From positions 1,042,501 to 1,106,500 of the forward strand of contig NZ_CP110128.1 in assembly GCF_028471945.1 (NCBI RefSeq): 64,000 nucleotides of DNA, given 5' to 3'. How positions within the stretch are numbered: position 1 is the first letter of the stretch; each line of letters begins with the position of its first letter. This document shows, piece by piece, positions 8,705 through 17,237 of this stretch. A model generated the notes under the pieces. It did not search any database. It was not told the origin of the DNA and saw only the letters and a program-made list of their open reading frames with translations. The stretch comes from Pseudomonas sp. WJP1. GTDB taxonomy: Bacteria > Pseudomonadota > Gammaproteobacteria > Pseudomonadales > Pseudomonadaceae. The position numbers were made by a program, and so were the translations under genes.

Positions 8705-9645
8705 CTTCCCCACGTATCGCCGTGACCGTCGTTTCGGGCTTCCTCGGCGCCGGTAAAACCACCTTGCTCAACCGCATGGTGCGCCGTGCCGAAGGCAGCC
8801 GCCTGGCGGTGATCGTCAACGATTTCGGCGAGCTGAACATCGACGCCGCCATCGTTTCTGAAGTGACCGACGCCGTCTACAGCCTGCAAAACGGCTGCAT
8901 CTGCTGCACCGTGCAGGAAGACCTGCTGGCCCAGCTCGGCAGCCTGGCGCAATTGCAGCCGCGGCTGGAACGCATCGTCATCGAGTGCAGCGGCGTGTCC
9001 GATCCACAGCGCATCGTGCAGACCCTGGCTTATCCACAGCTGCGCAGCCAGATGCAACTGGACATGGTCATCACCGTGGTCGACGCAACCCGCCATCTGC
9101 AACTCGACGGCGAGTACGCGCGACTGGCGCGGGCACAGGTGGCCGCTGCCGACTTGCTGCTGTTGAACAAGACCGATCTGGTCGACGAGGAACAGTTGCG
9201 AGCATTGCGCGAGGCGTTGGGGCTCAGGACTCGCGTGCATGAAAGCGTGCAGGCGCAGTTGCCGGATGCGCTGTGGCTCGATACCGAGCTGGAGCTTGAA
9301 CCTCGCACCGTGAAACCGCTGACACGGGTGTCCGATGGCGATCACGGCGAGATGTTCAGCAGCTGGTTGTGGCAGAGCAACGCGGCCCTGGATGCCGAGG
9401 GATTGCGCCGCTGGTTGCAGGCGCTGCCCAGCGATGTGTTCCGGGTCAAGGGGCTGGTGAAACTGGCGCAGGGCAACAAGGCGCACTGGCTGCAACACGT
9501 CGGTACCCGCAGTCAGTTCCTGCCGGCGACCGATGAAGCCGGCGCCGATAGTACGCGGCTGGTGTTCATCGCCCGGCGTGGTTTTGACGGCTGGGAGGCC
9601 TTGGGCCAAGGGCTCGAGGCCTGCACCGTGAAGGTGAGCGCATGA
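8701..9645 (+). CDS. CobW/COG0523-family GTPase (putative metallochaperone)
   Basis: 314-aa G3E GTPase. The P-loop is GFLGAGKTT (residues 13-21), the family metal site is GCICC (Cys66-Ile-Cys68-Cys69), NKTD is the guanine-specificity motif, and there is a C-terminal CobW_C domain. Such proteins deliver or sense Zn or another metal. Here the gene overlaps the amidohydrolase upstream and the class II aldolase downstream by 4 bp each. Both neighbours are metal-dependent enzymes, so a dedicated role in metallating one of them is a reasonable inference. No Zur-box was recognised, so zinc regulation is not supported. Confidence 0.9.
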   Translation: MTSPRIAVTVVSGFLGAGKTTLLNRMVRRAEGSRLAVIVNDFGELNIDAAIVSEVTDAVYSLQNGCICCTVQEDLLAQLGSLAQLQPRLERIVIECSGVSDPQRIVQTLAYPQLRSQMQLDMVITVVDATRHLQLDGEYARLARAQVAAADLLLLNKTDLVDEEQLRALREALGLRTRVHESVQAQLPDALWLDTELELEPRTVKPLTRVSDGDHGEMFSSWLWQSNAALDAEGLRRWLQALPSDVFRVKGLVKLAQGNKAHWLQHVGTRSQFLPATDEAGADSTRLVFIARRGFDGWEALGQGLEACTVKVSA

Positions 9646-10397
9646 AGCCGACCGAACGACGTTTGCGCGAAGAACTCGCTGCCTGTTATCGACTGGTGGC
9701 GCATTTTCGCATGACCGATTTGATCTTCACCCACATCTCGGTGCGCATTCCGGGGCCGGAGCATCATTTCCTGATCAACCCCTACGGGCTGATGTTCGAT
9801 GAGATCACGGCGTCGAACCTGGTGAAAATCGACCTCGACGGCAATGCTGTGGAAGCGTCGCCACACCCGGTGAACCCGGCTGGTTTCGTGATTCACAGCG
9901 CGATCCATGCAGCCCGCGAAGACGCGCAATGCGTGCTGCACACCCACACCAAATCTGGCTGCGCGGTGGCGGCGTTGAAGTGCGGGTTGTTGCCGGTGAA
10001 CCAGATTTCCATGGAGTTCTATGGCCGCGTGGCTTACCACGACTATGAAGGCGTGGCGCTGGACATGAGCGAGCAGCAACGGCTGGTGGCGGACATGGGC
10101 GACAAGCCGGTGCTGATGCTGCGCAATCATGGGTTGCTGACGGTGGGCGAGACGGTAGGGCAGGCGTTCATGCGCATGTATTACCTGGAGAAGGCATGCG
10201 ACATCCAGTTGGCAGCGATGGCCGCCGGGGAGTTGGTGTTGCCGCCGTCCGAGGTTTGCGCGCATACCGAGCGGCAGTTCAATGATCCGGGGCGGGCGCT
10301 GGAGGAGGGTGAGCTTAATGATCCGGATGCGATGCAGCTGGCGTGGGCGGCATTGTTGAGATTGCTGGAGCGGGTGGCGCCGGATTATCGGGACTGA
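9642..10397 (+). CDS. class II aldolase/adducin family protein
   Basis: 251-aa metal-dependent aldolase-fold protein. The metal ligands are visible as HTH (His100, His102) and His163 (LRNHGLL). The family includes fuculose-phosphate and ribulose-phosphate aldolases/epimerases; the substrate here is not evident. It is the last gene of the operon with the ThDP enzyme, amidohydrolase and CobW GTPase (ATGA overlap at 9642). Its last 258 bp are repeated at 12664-12921 because the adjacent region is tandemly duplicated. Confidence 0.9.
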   Translation: MKPTERRLREELAACYRLVAHFRMTDLIFTHISVRIPGPEHHFLINPYGLMFDEITASNLVKIDLDGNAVEASPHPVNPAGFVIHSAIHAAREDAQCVLHTHTKSGCAVAALKCGLLPVNQISMEFYGRVAYHDYEGVALDMSEQQRLVADMGDKPVLMLRNHGLLTVGETVGQAFMRMYYLEKACDIQLAAMAAGELVLPPSEVCAHTERQFNDPGRALEEGELNDPDAMQLAWAALLRLLERVAPDYRD

Positions 10398-10426
10398 TCT
10401 TAATTCCCTGATGCATGGGCTGACGC

Positions 10427-10452
10427 CATCGCGAGCAGGCTCACTCCTACAG
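10427..10452. repeat. single REP
   Basis: CATCGCGAGCAGGCTCACTCCTAC arm alone between the aldolase and RHS gene 1. The partner arm seen at the matching place in unit 2 (13018-13043) is reduced here to a short GCAGGAGCG remnant. Confidence 0.75.
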
Positions 10453-10542
10453 GTGTGTGGGTGTACGCAACCTCTTTGAACGACCAAAATCACTGCAGGA
10501 GCGCCGTCAGAGCACCGCATTACTGCCCTAATCTCAGAAAGT

Positions 10543-11622
10543 CTACATAGTACGACGAATATTGGTTTTCTTATTCATTAGCTTACCAGGGGTTCGAAGA
10601 AGCTGTTCTGCACGTTGTCCTATGGGTGTTTGCGCTGGCGGATAATAGGATGGTGGCGGTTCGGTGGGCGTTGTGGATGTAATCGAGGAATGATCCAGTG
10701 GTGAAGTGGGGGACCTTTGCGTTAATTCAAATGACTCATAGCTCGGCGGTGGGGTGGATGATCGCCTGGAGTTGTTAAACGTAGATGCAGCCGCTCGATC
10801 ATTACCTGGGTATGGAGGCGGGTTATCGGGTCTTGATGATATCGATGAGTTACCACGTGAAAATGAAGATCTGGGCTGCCTGTAAAATCTCGCGCGGAGA
10901 ACTACCATGCCAGCACCAGCAAGGCCGATCCCGGCCGCTATTGCCCCGCCTATCAGCATTTTATTACCACTATCTTCATCATTACGACGAACGGCCATAC
11001 CCGCAATAGCCACTCCGACGCCTGCAAATGTTAAAGCAGCAGAAGTATAAAATCCTCCTATTAATACTTTTCTTGATATATGAAAAGCAGAGTGCCCGGT
11101 CGGATCTCTCCGATTTATTGGGTCTGCGCCACAGTACATATAAGCATTAAGACCACCCTCCCTAAACGGACTCCAACTATCCGGGCTGTTAAACCGCATC
11201 AACCTCGGGTTGAACTGCCGATAACCATTGCCCAAATGATAATGCCCGGTCACCGGGTCCGGCCGTTCGCCGTTGAAGCCGAGCAGGCTGAGCAAACCGT
11301 CTCCGAGAGGGCGATGGCCGTAGGGAGAGTAGGCGAGGGGATGGGGTTGCGTCGCGGCGAGTGCATTCAACACTGAATGCTGTTGATCGGTCGCCAGCAG
11401 AGTAGTGTCGACTTTGTCTCCCACCTGTCGCTGTTGCGCCAACACTTGCTCATCATGCTGCAAAAAGCTGTACTTCGCCGCCCCCTGGATTTCGGTGGCC
11501 AGGCGACTTTTGCAATAAAAACGCTGGATGCTTGCCTGTTGGTCGGGCGCCCAGTCCGTCGCGCGATCCAGCGGGTCGTAGCGGTAGCGGCACAGTAGGG
11601 TTTCGCGAGGTGACATGGGCAT
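10543..11622 (-). CDS. short RHS repeat-associated core protein, copy 1, with membrane hairpin and PPxY-rich tail
   Basis: 359-aa orphan RHS protein without the long YD-repeat region. Start ATG 11622 has GGAG upstream. Residues 1 to about 180 form the conserved RHS tip-core (CRYRYDPLDR, then YSPYGHRP, LLGFNGE, GHYHLGNGYR, FNSPDSWSPF, YMYCGADPINR). Next come two hydrophobic segments (about 188-208 and 220-240) and a proline/serine-rich tail containing PPPY, PPSY and PPSY motifs. The core is nearly identical to copy 2 (13184-14191), but the tail differs strongly. RHS proteins often carry variable C-terminal toxins; no catalytic domain is recognised here and no immunity gene is adjacent. Confidence 0.85.
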   Translation of the reverse strand: MPMSPRETLLCRYRYDPLDRATDWAPDQQASIQRFYCKSRLATEIQGAAKYSFLQHDEQVLAQQRQVGDKVDTTLLATDQQHSVLNALAATQPHPLAYSPYGHRPLGDGLLSLLGFNGERPDPVTGHYHLGNGYRQFNPRLMRFNSPDSWSPFREGGLNAYMYCGADPINRRDPTGHSAFHISRKVLIGGFYTSAALTFAGVGVAIAGMAVRRNDEDSGNKMLIGGAIAAGIGLAGAGMVVLRARFYRQPRSSFSRGNSSISSRPDNPPPYPGNDRAAASTFNNSRRSSTPPPSYESFELTQRSPTSPLDHSSITSTTPTEPPPSYYPPAQTPIGQRAEQLLRTPGKLMNKKTNIRRTM

Positions 11623-11720
11623 TGGCTGAGCTCCGTGCAGGGTCGGTAAAGCCGGACCTTTAGCTTCGGAGTTTTTTCAGGCATTGGCTACTAGCAGAAC
11701 TGATAGGGTCCTGACAAACA

Positions 11721-12663
11721 CTACCGTCCTTCAGGCCCCAGATCGGCGCAGGCTGCAGAAACGTTGGGAGCGAAGGTGGCCTTCAATTCAACCTGCCGCG
11801 CCTCGGCTGTCAGTTCGAATTTCTGGAAAATGTCCTGGGCCAGGTCGGTCAGGGAGAACCGCTCCAGCACCGGTTGCACGAAGCCATGCTCCAGCCGCAC
11901 CAGTTCCAGCAGCGACTGCGCCAGCCCGCCGACCTTGCGGCTTTGATCCAGGGCGATGCTCAGGTAGCGGCGGCGGTCGGCGGGGGACAGCGTGGCGTCC
12001 TTGAGCGACAGGGTTTCCAGATAGCCGTGCAAGGAGGCCAGCGGCGTGCGCAGGTCGTGGGAGATGTTCGCCACCAGTTCGCGGCGCTCCTGGTCCTGGC
12101 GGGTCAAGGAGCGCCATTGTTCGCCCAGGCGTGCCTGCATCTGCCGGAACGCGGCGTCGAGGACGGCGATTTCGTCGTGACTGGCGGCTTTTTCCAGGGG
12201 GGCGGGCAGGGCTGGCGTCACCGAGACGCCATCAATGTCGAACTGACTGACGGTTTCGGTGAGGCGGCGCAATGGCCGGGTGATCAGTGCAAAGGCGGTG
12301 AGACCGGCAATCAGGCACAGCAGCGCGACCAGTGCGATGGAGAGCAGGGCGGTATTGAGCGCAGCACTGGTGGCGCCGCGCTCGGCCAGGCGATCATGGT
12401 CTTCACCGAGCAACACCACGTAGAGATAACCGACGGCCTTGCCATCGACCTTCAACGGCGCGGCGCTGAACACTTTGCGTGCATCGACGCTGCGCGGATC
12501 GTCACCGGCAATCGGCAAGGCATCGCCCCTGAGCAGGCGCTGGATCGGCGCCAGGTCGACGCGCTCGCGCCGAATCCGGCCTTCGGGCGCGGCACTGCCG
12601 ACAATCCTGCCCTCGGTGTCCAGCAGGTACACCTCGACAATGGGGTTGACCTGCATCAGCTTG
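11721..12663 (-). pseudogene. truncated sensor histidine kinase (duplication remnant)
   Basis: Fragment matching the middle of the complete kinase at 14300-15820. It retains the second half of the periplasmic sensor, the second membrane helix, HAMP and the HisKA H-box (ANISHDLRTPL). It lacks the start codon and first membrane helix, cut off at the duplication junction 12663. It also lacks the HATPase domain: about 370 bp equivalent to 14306-14676 are deleted. An open frame continues to 12701 using antisense aldolase sequence as a false N-terminus, so a short product is possible, but it could not have kinase activity. Confidence 0.9.
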
Positions 12664-12921
12664 ACGGTGGGTGAGACGGTAGGGCAGGCGTTCATGCGCA
12701 TGTATTACCTGGAAAAGGCCTGCGACATTCAGTTGGCAGCGATGGCCGCCGGGGAGTTGGTGTTGCCGCCGGCCGAGGTTTGTGCGCATACCGAGCGGCA
12801 GTTCAATGATTCGGGGCGGGCGCTGGAGGAGGGTGAGCTTAATGATCCGGATGCGATGCAGTTGGCGTGGGCGGCGTTGTTGCGTTTGCTGGAACGGGTG
12901 GCGCCGGGGTATCGGGACTGA
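12664..12921 (+). pseudogene. class II aldolase C-terminal fragment
   Basis: The last 86 codons of the aldolase (from TVGETVGQAF to the stop after VAPGYRD) recur here with only a few changes relative to 10140-10397. There is no native start; the fragment is stranded by the tandem duplication and follows kinase sequence in the opposite orientation. Not expected to be functional. Confidence 0.9.
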
Positions 12922-12951
12922 TCCAAGTCCTCCGTCGTTCGGGTTGGCCTC

Positions 12952-13043
12952 ATCGCGAGCAGGCTCACTCCTACAGGTGTGTGGGTGCACGCAACATCTG
13001 CGAACGACCACAATCACTGTAGGAGTGAGTCTGTTCGCGAAGC
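12952..13043. repeat. REPIN
   Basis: CATCGCGAGCAGGCTCACTCCTAC arm at 12952 onward and a diverged inverted arm CTGTAGGAGTGAGTCTGTTCGCGAAG ending about 13043. Unit-2 counterpart of the single REP at 10427. Confidence 0.8.
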
Positions 13044-13183
13044 AATAGTTAGGTCATCGCAACTTTTGGCCTTGTCAGAGCACCTGAAACTCAAACCGGC
13101 GGCTGGCGTTGATGGCCGCCGGGTGGCACAAGTCAAGATAAACGAGGCAGCATGCATTGCAGCCAACGGTAATCTAAATAGGT

Positions 13184-14191
13184 CTACGTAGATCGACGAA
13201 TACTAAAGTGCTCATGCAGCGAATTTTTAAGGGCTCCAGGCAACTGTTCTACACGTTGTCTTGTCGGTGTCTGCGAGGGCGAGTTAACTGAATCATAGGC
13301 CGGTGGCGGGGCGTTAGTTTCCATAGCTGAACTATAACTCGGTAGGTTGGGGTCAAATCTCATAGCTGTATCATAATCTGGTGGTGGGGGGGGGGAGAGC
13401 TGTGAATGTCGACGTGGTGTCAAGGGCGGGCGAGCTGGACGCCTAGCTATTAAGCCAGCCTGTACGCTAATTGAAATAGTAATGATGGTTCCAACAGCGA
13501 CTAATCCCCCTACCAACATTTCCTGATTATTAGTGATCCCTCCTATAGTGGCGACTGCTATGCCTGATAATGATAAAGCTCCAACAACTCCAAGTCCTAC
13601 TATTTGTGCTGGTTTTTTTGGTGCTGCTAGTGTTAATCGACTTGCTTGACTCAAAAGAGAATGCCCACTCGGATCGCTACGATTTACTGGATCGGCGCCA
13701 CAGTACATATAAGCATTAAGTCCACCCTTCCCGAACGGACTCCAACTGTCCGGGCTATTAAACCGCATCAACATCGGGTTGAACTGCCGATAACCATTGC
13801 CCAAATGATAATGCCCGGTCACAGGGTCCGGCCGTTCGCCGTTGAAGCCGAGCAGGCTGAGCAAACCGTTTCCGAGAGGGCGATGGCCGTAGGGAGAGTA
13901 GGCGAGGGGATGGGGTTGCGTTGCGTTGAGTGCATTCAACACTGAATGCTGTTGATCGATCGCCAGCAACGCAGTGTCGACTTTGTCCCCCATTTGTTGC
14001 CGCTGCGCCAACACCTGGTCGTCATGCTGCAAGAAGCTGTACTTCGCCGCTCCCTGGATTTCGGTAGCCAGGCGACTTTTGCAATAAAAACGCTGGATGC
14101 TGGCCTGTTGGTCGGGCGCCCAGTCCGTCGCGCGATCCAGCGGGTCGTAGCGGTAGCGACACAGTAGGGTTTCGCGAGGTGACATGGGCAT
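13184..14191 (-). CDS. short RHS repeat-associated core protein, copy 2, with membrane hairpin and proline-rich tail
   Basis: 335-aa paralogue of copy 1, with the same start context (MPMSPRETLL). The RHS core (to about residue 175, ending YMYCGADPVNRSDPSGH) is nearly identical to copy 1. The C-terminal region has two hydrophobic segments (around residues 190-212 and 220-245, GALSLSGIAVATIGG and VGTIITISISVQAG). A proline-rich tail follows with PPDY and PPAY motifs and one LPSY. The last residues (SIRRST) echo copy 1 (NIRRTM). Architecture is kept while sequence has diverged, as expected of polymorphic RHS tips. The function of the tail is not known. Confidence 0.85.
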   Translation of the reverse strand: MPMSPRETLLCRYRYDPLDRATDWAPDQQASIQRFYCKSRLATEIQGAAKYSFLQHDDQVLAQRQQMGDKVDTALLAIDQQHSVLNALNATQPHPLAYSPYGHRPLGNGLLSLLGFNGERPDPVTGHYHLGNGYRQFNPMLMRFNSPDSWSPFGKGGLNAYMYCGADPVNRSDPSGHSLLSQASRLTLAAPKKPAQIVGLGVVGALSLSGIAVATIGGITNNQEMLVGGLVAVGTIITISISVQAGLIARRPARPPLTPRRHSQLSPPPPPDYDTAMRFDPNLPSYSSAMETNAPPPAYDSVNSPSQTPTRQRVEQLPGALKNSLHEHFSIRRST

Positions 14192-14299
14192 TGGCTGAGC
14201 TCCGTGCAGGGTCGGTAAAGCCGGACCTTTAGCTTCGGAGCTTTTTCAAGCGTTGGCTACTAGCAGAACTGATAGGGTCCTGACAGGCACCACAGCCAT

Positions 14300-15820
14300 T
14301 CAGGCTTGCCGTGGTGTATTGAGGTTCATCGACCGAACCGCCAATCCCGACGCGGTCTGTTCATCGATCGGCAACGAAAATCGAAACGTCGCCCCACGCC
14401 CCGGCACATCGATCAACTGAATTTCAAGCCCATGCAGTTGCAGGATGCGGTGCACGATCCGCAACCCCAGCCCGCCATCACGTCGTGCACCGCCGATATT
14501 GAATGGCCGCAAAAACAGACCTTCGCGCAGTTCCGGGGCGATACCAGGGCCAGTGTCGCTGACCGTCACTTCAATGAATGACCCTTGCGGACGCAACCCC
14601 AGTTCGATCTCGCCACCTGGCGGCGTATGGCGCAATGCGTTGTCGAACAGGTTGGTCAGCACCCGCTCGATCAATCCCAGATCAGCGCAGGCTGCGGATA
14701 CGTTAGGGGCGAAGCTGGCCTTCAATTCAACCTGCCGCGCCTCAGCCGTCAGTTCGAATTTCTGGAAAATGTCCTGGGCCAGGTCGGTCAGGGAGAACCG
14801 CTCCAGTACCGGTTGCACGAAACCATGCTCCAGCCGCACCAGTTCCAGCAGCGATTGCGCCAGCCCGCCGACCTTGCGGCTCTGATCCAGGGCGATGCCG
14901 AGATAGCGACGGCGGTCGTCGGGGGACAGCGTGGCGTCCTTGAGCGACAGGGTTTCCAGATAGCCGTGCAAGGAGGCCAGCGGCGTGCGCAGGTCGTGGG
15001 AGATGTTCGCCACCAGTTCGCGACGCTCCTGGTCCTGGCGGGTCAAGGAGCGCCATTGTTCGCCCAGGCGCGCCTGCATCTGCCGGAACGCAGCGTCGAG
15101 GACGGCGATTTCGTCGTGACTGGCAGCTTTTTCCAGGGGGACGGGCAGGGCCGGCGTCACCGGGACGCCATCGATGTCGAACTGGCTGACGGTTTCGGTG
15201 AGGCGGCGCAATGGCCGGGTGATCAGCGCAAACGCGGTGAGACCGGCAATCAGGCACAGCAGCGCGACCAGGCCGATGGACAGCAGGGCGGTATTGAGCG
15301 CCGCACTGGTGGCGCCGCGCTCGGCCAGGCGATCATGATCTTCACCCAGCAGCACCACGTAGAGATAACCGACGGCCTTGCCATCGACCTTCAACGGCGC
15401 GGCGCTGAACACCTTGCGTGCATCGACGCTGCGCGGATCGTCACCGGCAATCGGCAAGGCATCGCCCCGGAGCAGGCGCTGGATCGGCGCCAGGTCGACG
15501 CGCTCGCGCCGAATCCGGCCTTCGGGCGCGGCACTGCCGACAATCCTGCCCTCGGTGTCCAGCAGGTATACCTCGACACTGGGGTTGACCTGCATCAGCT
15601 TGCTGAACAGATCACGCACGGCATTGGGCATCAGGCCCTGGGTGTCCATCAGCACCGTGTCACGGGCGATGTGTTGCGCCAGGTCCCGGGACAAACCCTG
15701 CACCACTTCCTGTTCATGCATCTGGTTAGAACGCACCTGCAGCCACGCCGAGGTGCCGCAGCACACCAGCAGCAGCACGGCGAACACCAGCGACAGGCGC
15801 TGCGTCAGGGTCAGCCTCAT
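14300..15820 (-). CDS. sensor histidine kinase, HAMP-HisKA-HATPase
   Basis: 506-aa membrane kinase. Start ATG 15820 has GGAGGAAT upstream and overlaps the regulator stop (ATGA). A membrane helix at about residues 9-26 and another at 178-202 enclose a periplasmic sensor. HAMP follows at about 200-255, then the H-box with phospho-acceptor His275 (NISHDLRTPL). The HATPase domain has the N-box NLFDNALRH, G1 DTGPGIAP and DGGLGLRIV. The partner regulator is directly upstream in the same operon. Divergent genes msrB/msrA encode exported methionine sulfoxide reductases, so oxidative or chlorine stress in the envelope is a likely signal (inference, by analogy with YedVW-MsrPQ). A partial duplicate lies at 11721-12663. 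Confidence 0.93.
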   Translation of the reverse strand: MRLTLTQRLSLVFAVLLLVCCGTSAWLQVRSNQMHEQEVVQGLSRDLAQHIARDTVLMDTQGLMPNAVRDLFSKLMQVNPSVEVYLLDTEGRIVGSAAPEGRIRRERVDLAPIQRLLRGDALPIAGDDPRSVDARKVFSAAPLKVDGKAVGYLYVVLLGEDHDRLAERGATSAALNTALLSIGLVALLCLIAGLTAFALITRPLRRLTETVSQFDIDGVPVTPALPVPLEKAASHDEIAVLDAAFRQMQARLGEQWRSLTRQDQERRELVANISHDLRTPLASLHGYLETLSLKDATLSPDDRRRYLGIALDQSRKVGGLAQSLLELVRLEHGFVQPVLERFSLTDLAQDIFQKFELTAEARQVELKASFAPNVSAACADLGLIERVLTNLFDNALRHTPPGGEIELGLRPQGSFIEVTVSDTGPGIAPELREGLFLRPFNIGGARRDGGLGLRIVHRILQLHGLEIQLIDVPGRGATFRFSLPIDEQTASGLAVRSMNLNTPRQA

Positions 15821-16536
15821 GGTGGCGATTCCTCCCCGGTGGCGAACTTGTAGCCACGGCCCCAGACCGTGAGGATGCGCACCGGTTGTGCCGGGTCGGC
15901 CTCGATCTTGGCGCGCAGGCGATTGATGTGGGTGTTGACCGTGTGCTCGTAGCCTTCGTGGCTGTAGCCCCACACGGCGTTGAGCAGGTCCATGCGCGAA
16001 AACACCTTGCCCGGCTGGCGCGCGAAAAAGTACAGCAAGTCGAACTCCCGGGGCGTCAGGTCCAGGCGCCGGCCATCGAGGGCCACTTCGCGGGTGATCG
16101 GGTCGATGGCCAGGCCGTCGATGAGCAGGCTGCCGGCGTCCATCTTCAGGTTGCGCGCCATGGCATCCACCCGGCGCAGCAAGGCTTTGACCCGGGCCAC
16201 CAGCTCGAGCATCGAAAACGGCTTGGCCAGGTAATCGTCGGCACCGAGCTCCAGGCCGAGAATCCGGTGCACTTCACTGGAGCGCGCACTGGTGATGATG
16301 ATCGGCGTATAGCGCGCCATGGCACGGGCGCGGCGGCAGATTTCCAGGCCGTCGACACCGGGCAGCATCAGGTCGAGGATCAACGCATCCCAGTTGCCTT
16401 GCTGCAGCAAGCGCATGCCCTCAGTGCCATCGGCGCTGTGCACCACCTCGAACTGCTCGTCACGCAGGTGCAGGCAGATCAGGTCGGCGATATGCAGGTC
16501 ATCCTCGACCACGAGGACGCGTTTGGTCTGTTCCAT
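15817..16536 (-). CDS. OmpR/PhoB-family response regulator
   Basis: 239-aa regulator from ATG 16536, with AAAGGA about 9 bp upstream; ATGs at 16545 and 16566 are less well placed. The receiver domain begins VLVVEDD and has the phospho-acceptor in LILDLMLPG and the conserved lysine in LAKPF. The C-terminal winged helix (LTPREFDLLYFFARQPGKVFSR, interrupted reading) is of OmpR type, ending VRILTVWGRGYKF. Co-transcribed with the kinase through a 4-bp overlap. The start region is divergent from msrB, with about 150 bp shared promoter space. Confidence 0.94.
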   Translation of the reverse strand: MEQTKRVLVVEDDLHIADLICLHLRDEQFEVVHSADGTEGMRLLQQGNWDALILDLMLPGVDGLEICRRARAMARYTPIIITSARSSEVHRILGLELGADDYLAKPFSMLELVARVKALLRRVDAMARNLKMDAGSLLIDGLAIDPITREVALDGRRLDLTPREFDLLYFFARQPGKVFSRMDLLNAVWGYSHEGYEHTVNTHINRLRAKIEADPAQPVRILTVWGRGYKFATGEESPP

Positions 16537-16686
16537 CCAGCTCATCCTTTGGCGCAATGAGCGCATTGTGCGGGTTTTTCGCGACCCGAGTTATCACGAA
16601 TTGTTTAACTTCCCGTGAGGATTTGGCGATCAAGCCAAGACTAGGCTGTGCTCCATGAAAGACCCCTGGAATTTTTGGAGACGGCC

Positions 16687-17217
16687 ATGTTTTCACCACG
16701 CTTTTCACGGCGGCAATTCCTTTTCGCCAGCGGCGGGCTGGGCGTTGCAGCCCTGGCGATCGGCCTGTTGCCGAAATTCTCCACGCGCACTGCGTTGATC
16801 AGTGATGCCAGCGCGGCCGAGGCGTTCGAGGTGACCCACAGCGACAGCGAATGGCACGCCATCCTGAGCGACGAACAGTATGAAATCCTCCGCGAAGAAG
16901 GCACTGAGCGGGCCTACAGCAGCCCGCTGAACAACGAGCACCGCGACGGCACGTTCGTCTGTGCCGGTTGCCAGTTGCCGCTGTTCTCATCGGCGACCAA
17001 GTTCGACAGCCACACCGGCTGGCCGAGTTTCTGGGCGCCGCTGGACAAGGCCGTGGCCACCCGCCAGGACCGTGCCTACGGCATGGTGCGCGAAGAGGTG
17101 CACTGCCGCCGTTGCGGCGGGCATCTGGGCCATGTCTTCGACGACGGGCCGAAACCGACCGGTTTGCGTTATTGCATGAACGGTCTGGCGCTCAAGTTCG
17201 AGCCCAGGGCCATCTGA
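16687..17217 (+). CDS. msrB: peptide-methionine (R)-S-oxide reductase MsrB, Tat-exported
   Basis: 176-aa MsrB. ATG 16687 follows GGAGA; an upstream in-frame ATG-less extension to 16648 is not needed. The N-terminus carries a twin-arginine signal (FSRRQFLFASGG), so the enzyme should act in the periplasm. Zn-binding CxxC pairs are CAGC and CRRC (before GGHLGHVFDD), and the catalytic cysteine is Cys163 in RYCMNG. It reduces R-methionine sulfoxide in proteins. It is followed after 20 bp by msrA and divergent from a two-component system. Export by Tat is unusual for MsrB and suggests an envelope repair pair. Confidence 0.93.
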   Translation: MFSPRFSRRQFLFASGGLGVAALAIGLLPKFSTRTALISDASAAEAFEVTHSDSEWHAILSDEQYEILREEGTERAYSSPLNNEHRDGTFVCAGCQLPLFSSATKFDSHTGWPSFWAPLDKAVATRQDRAYGMVREEVHCRRCGGHLGHVFDDGPKPTGLRYCMNGLALKFEPRAI

Positions 17218-17237
17218 ATTTCCCAGGAGTCTGTGAC

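Larger units (their letters stand above)
10140..12663. repeat. tandem duplication, unit 1 (decayed)
   Basis: Upstream unit of a large direct duplication. It runs from inside the aldolase gene (ACGGTGGG at 10140) through the REP, RHS gene 1 and a kinase fragment to the junction at 12663/12664, where kinase sequence (CATCAGCTTG) joins aldolase sequence (ACGGTGGG). It is about 0.4 kb shorter than unit 2, mostly because the kinase 3' part is missing. Confidence 0.88.
12664..15602. repeat. tandem duplication, unit 2 (intact)
   Basis: Downstream unit: aldolase 3' fragment, REPIN, RHS gene 2 and most of the complete kinase, matching unit 1 (10140-12663). The homology stops at about 15602, inside the kinase gene at TGCATCAGCTTG. 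Flanks match closely, but the RHS tail region (13184 to about 13660) is strongly diverged from unit 1. Confidence 0.88.

Noticed and set aside
6941..8713. 590-codon minus-strand frame opposite the amidohydrolase
   Set aside because: Shadow frame caused by high GC at codon position 3; the plus-strand amidohydrolase has clear motifs and RBS.
11721..12701. Second functional histidine kinase
   Set aside because: Lacks the native start, first membrane helix and the whole ATPase domain; it is a duplication remnant.
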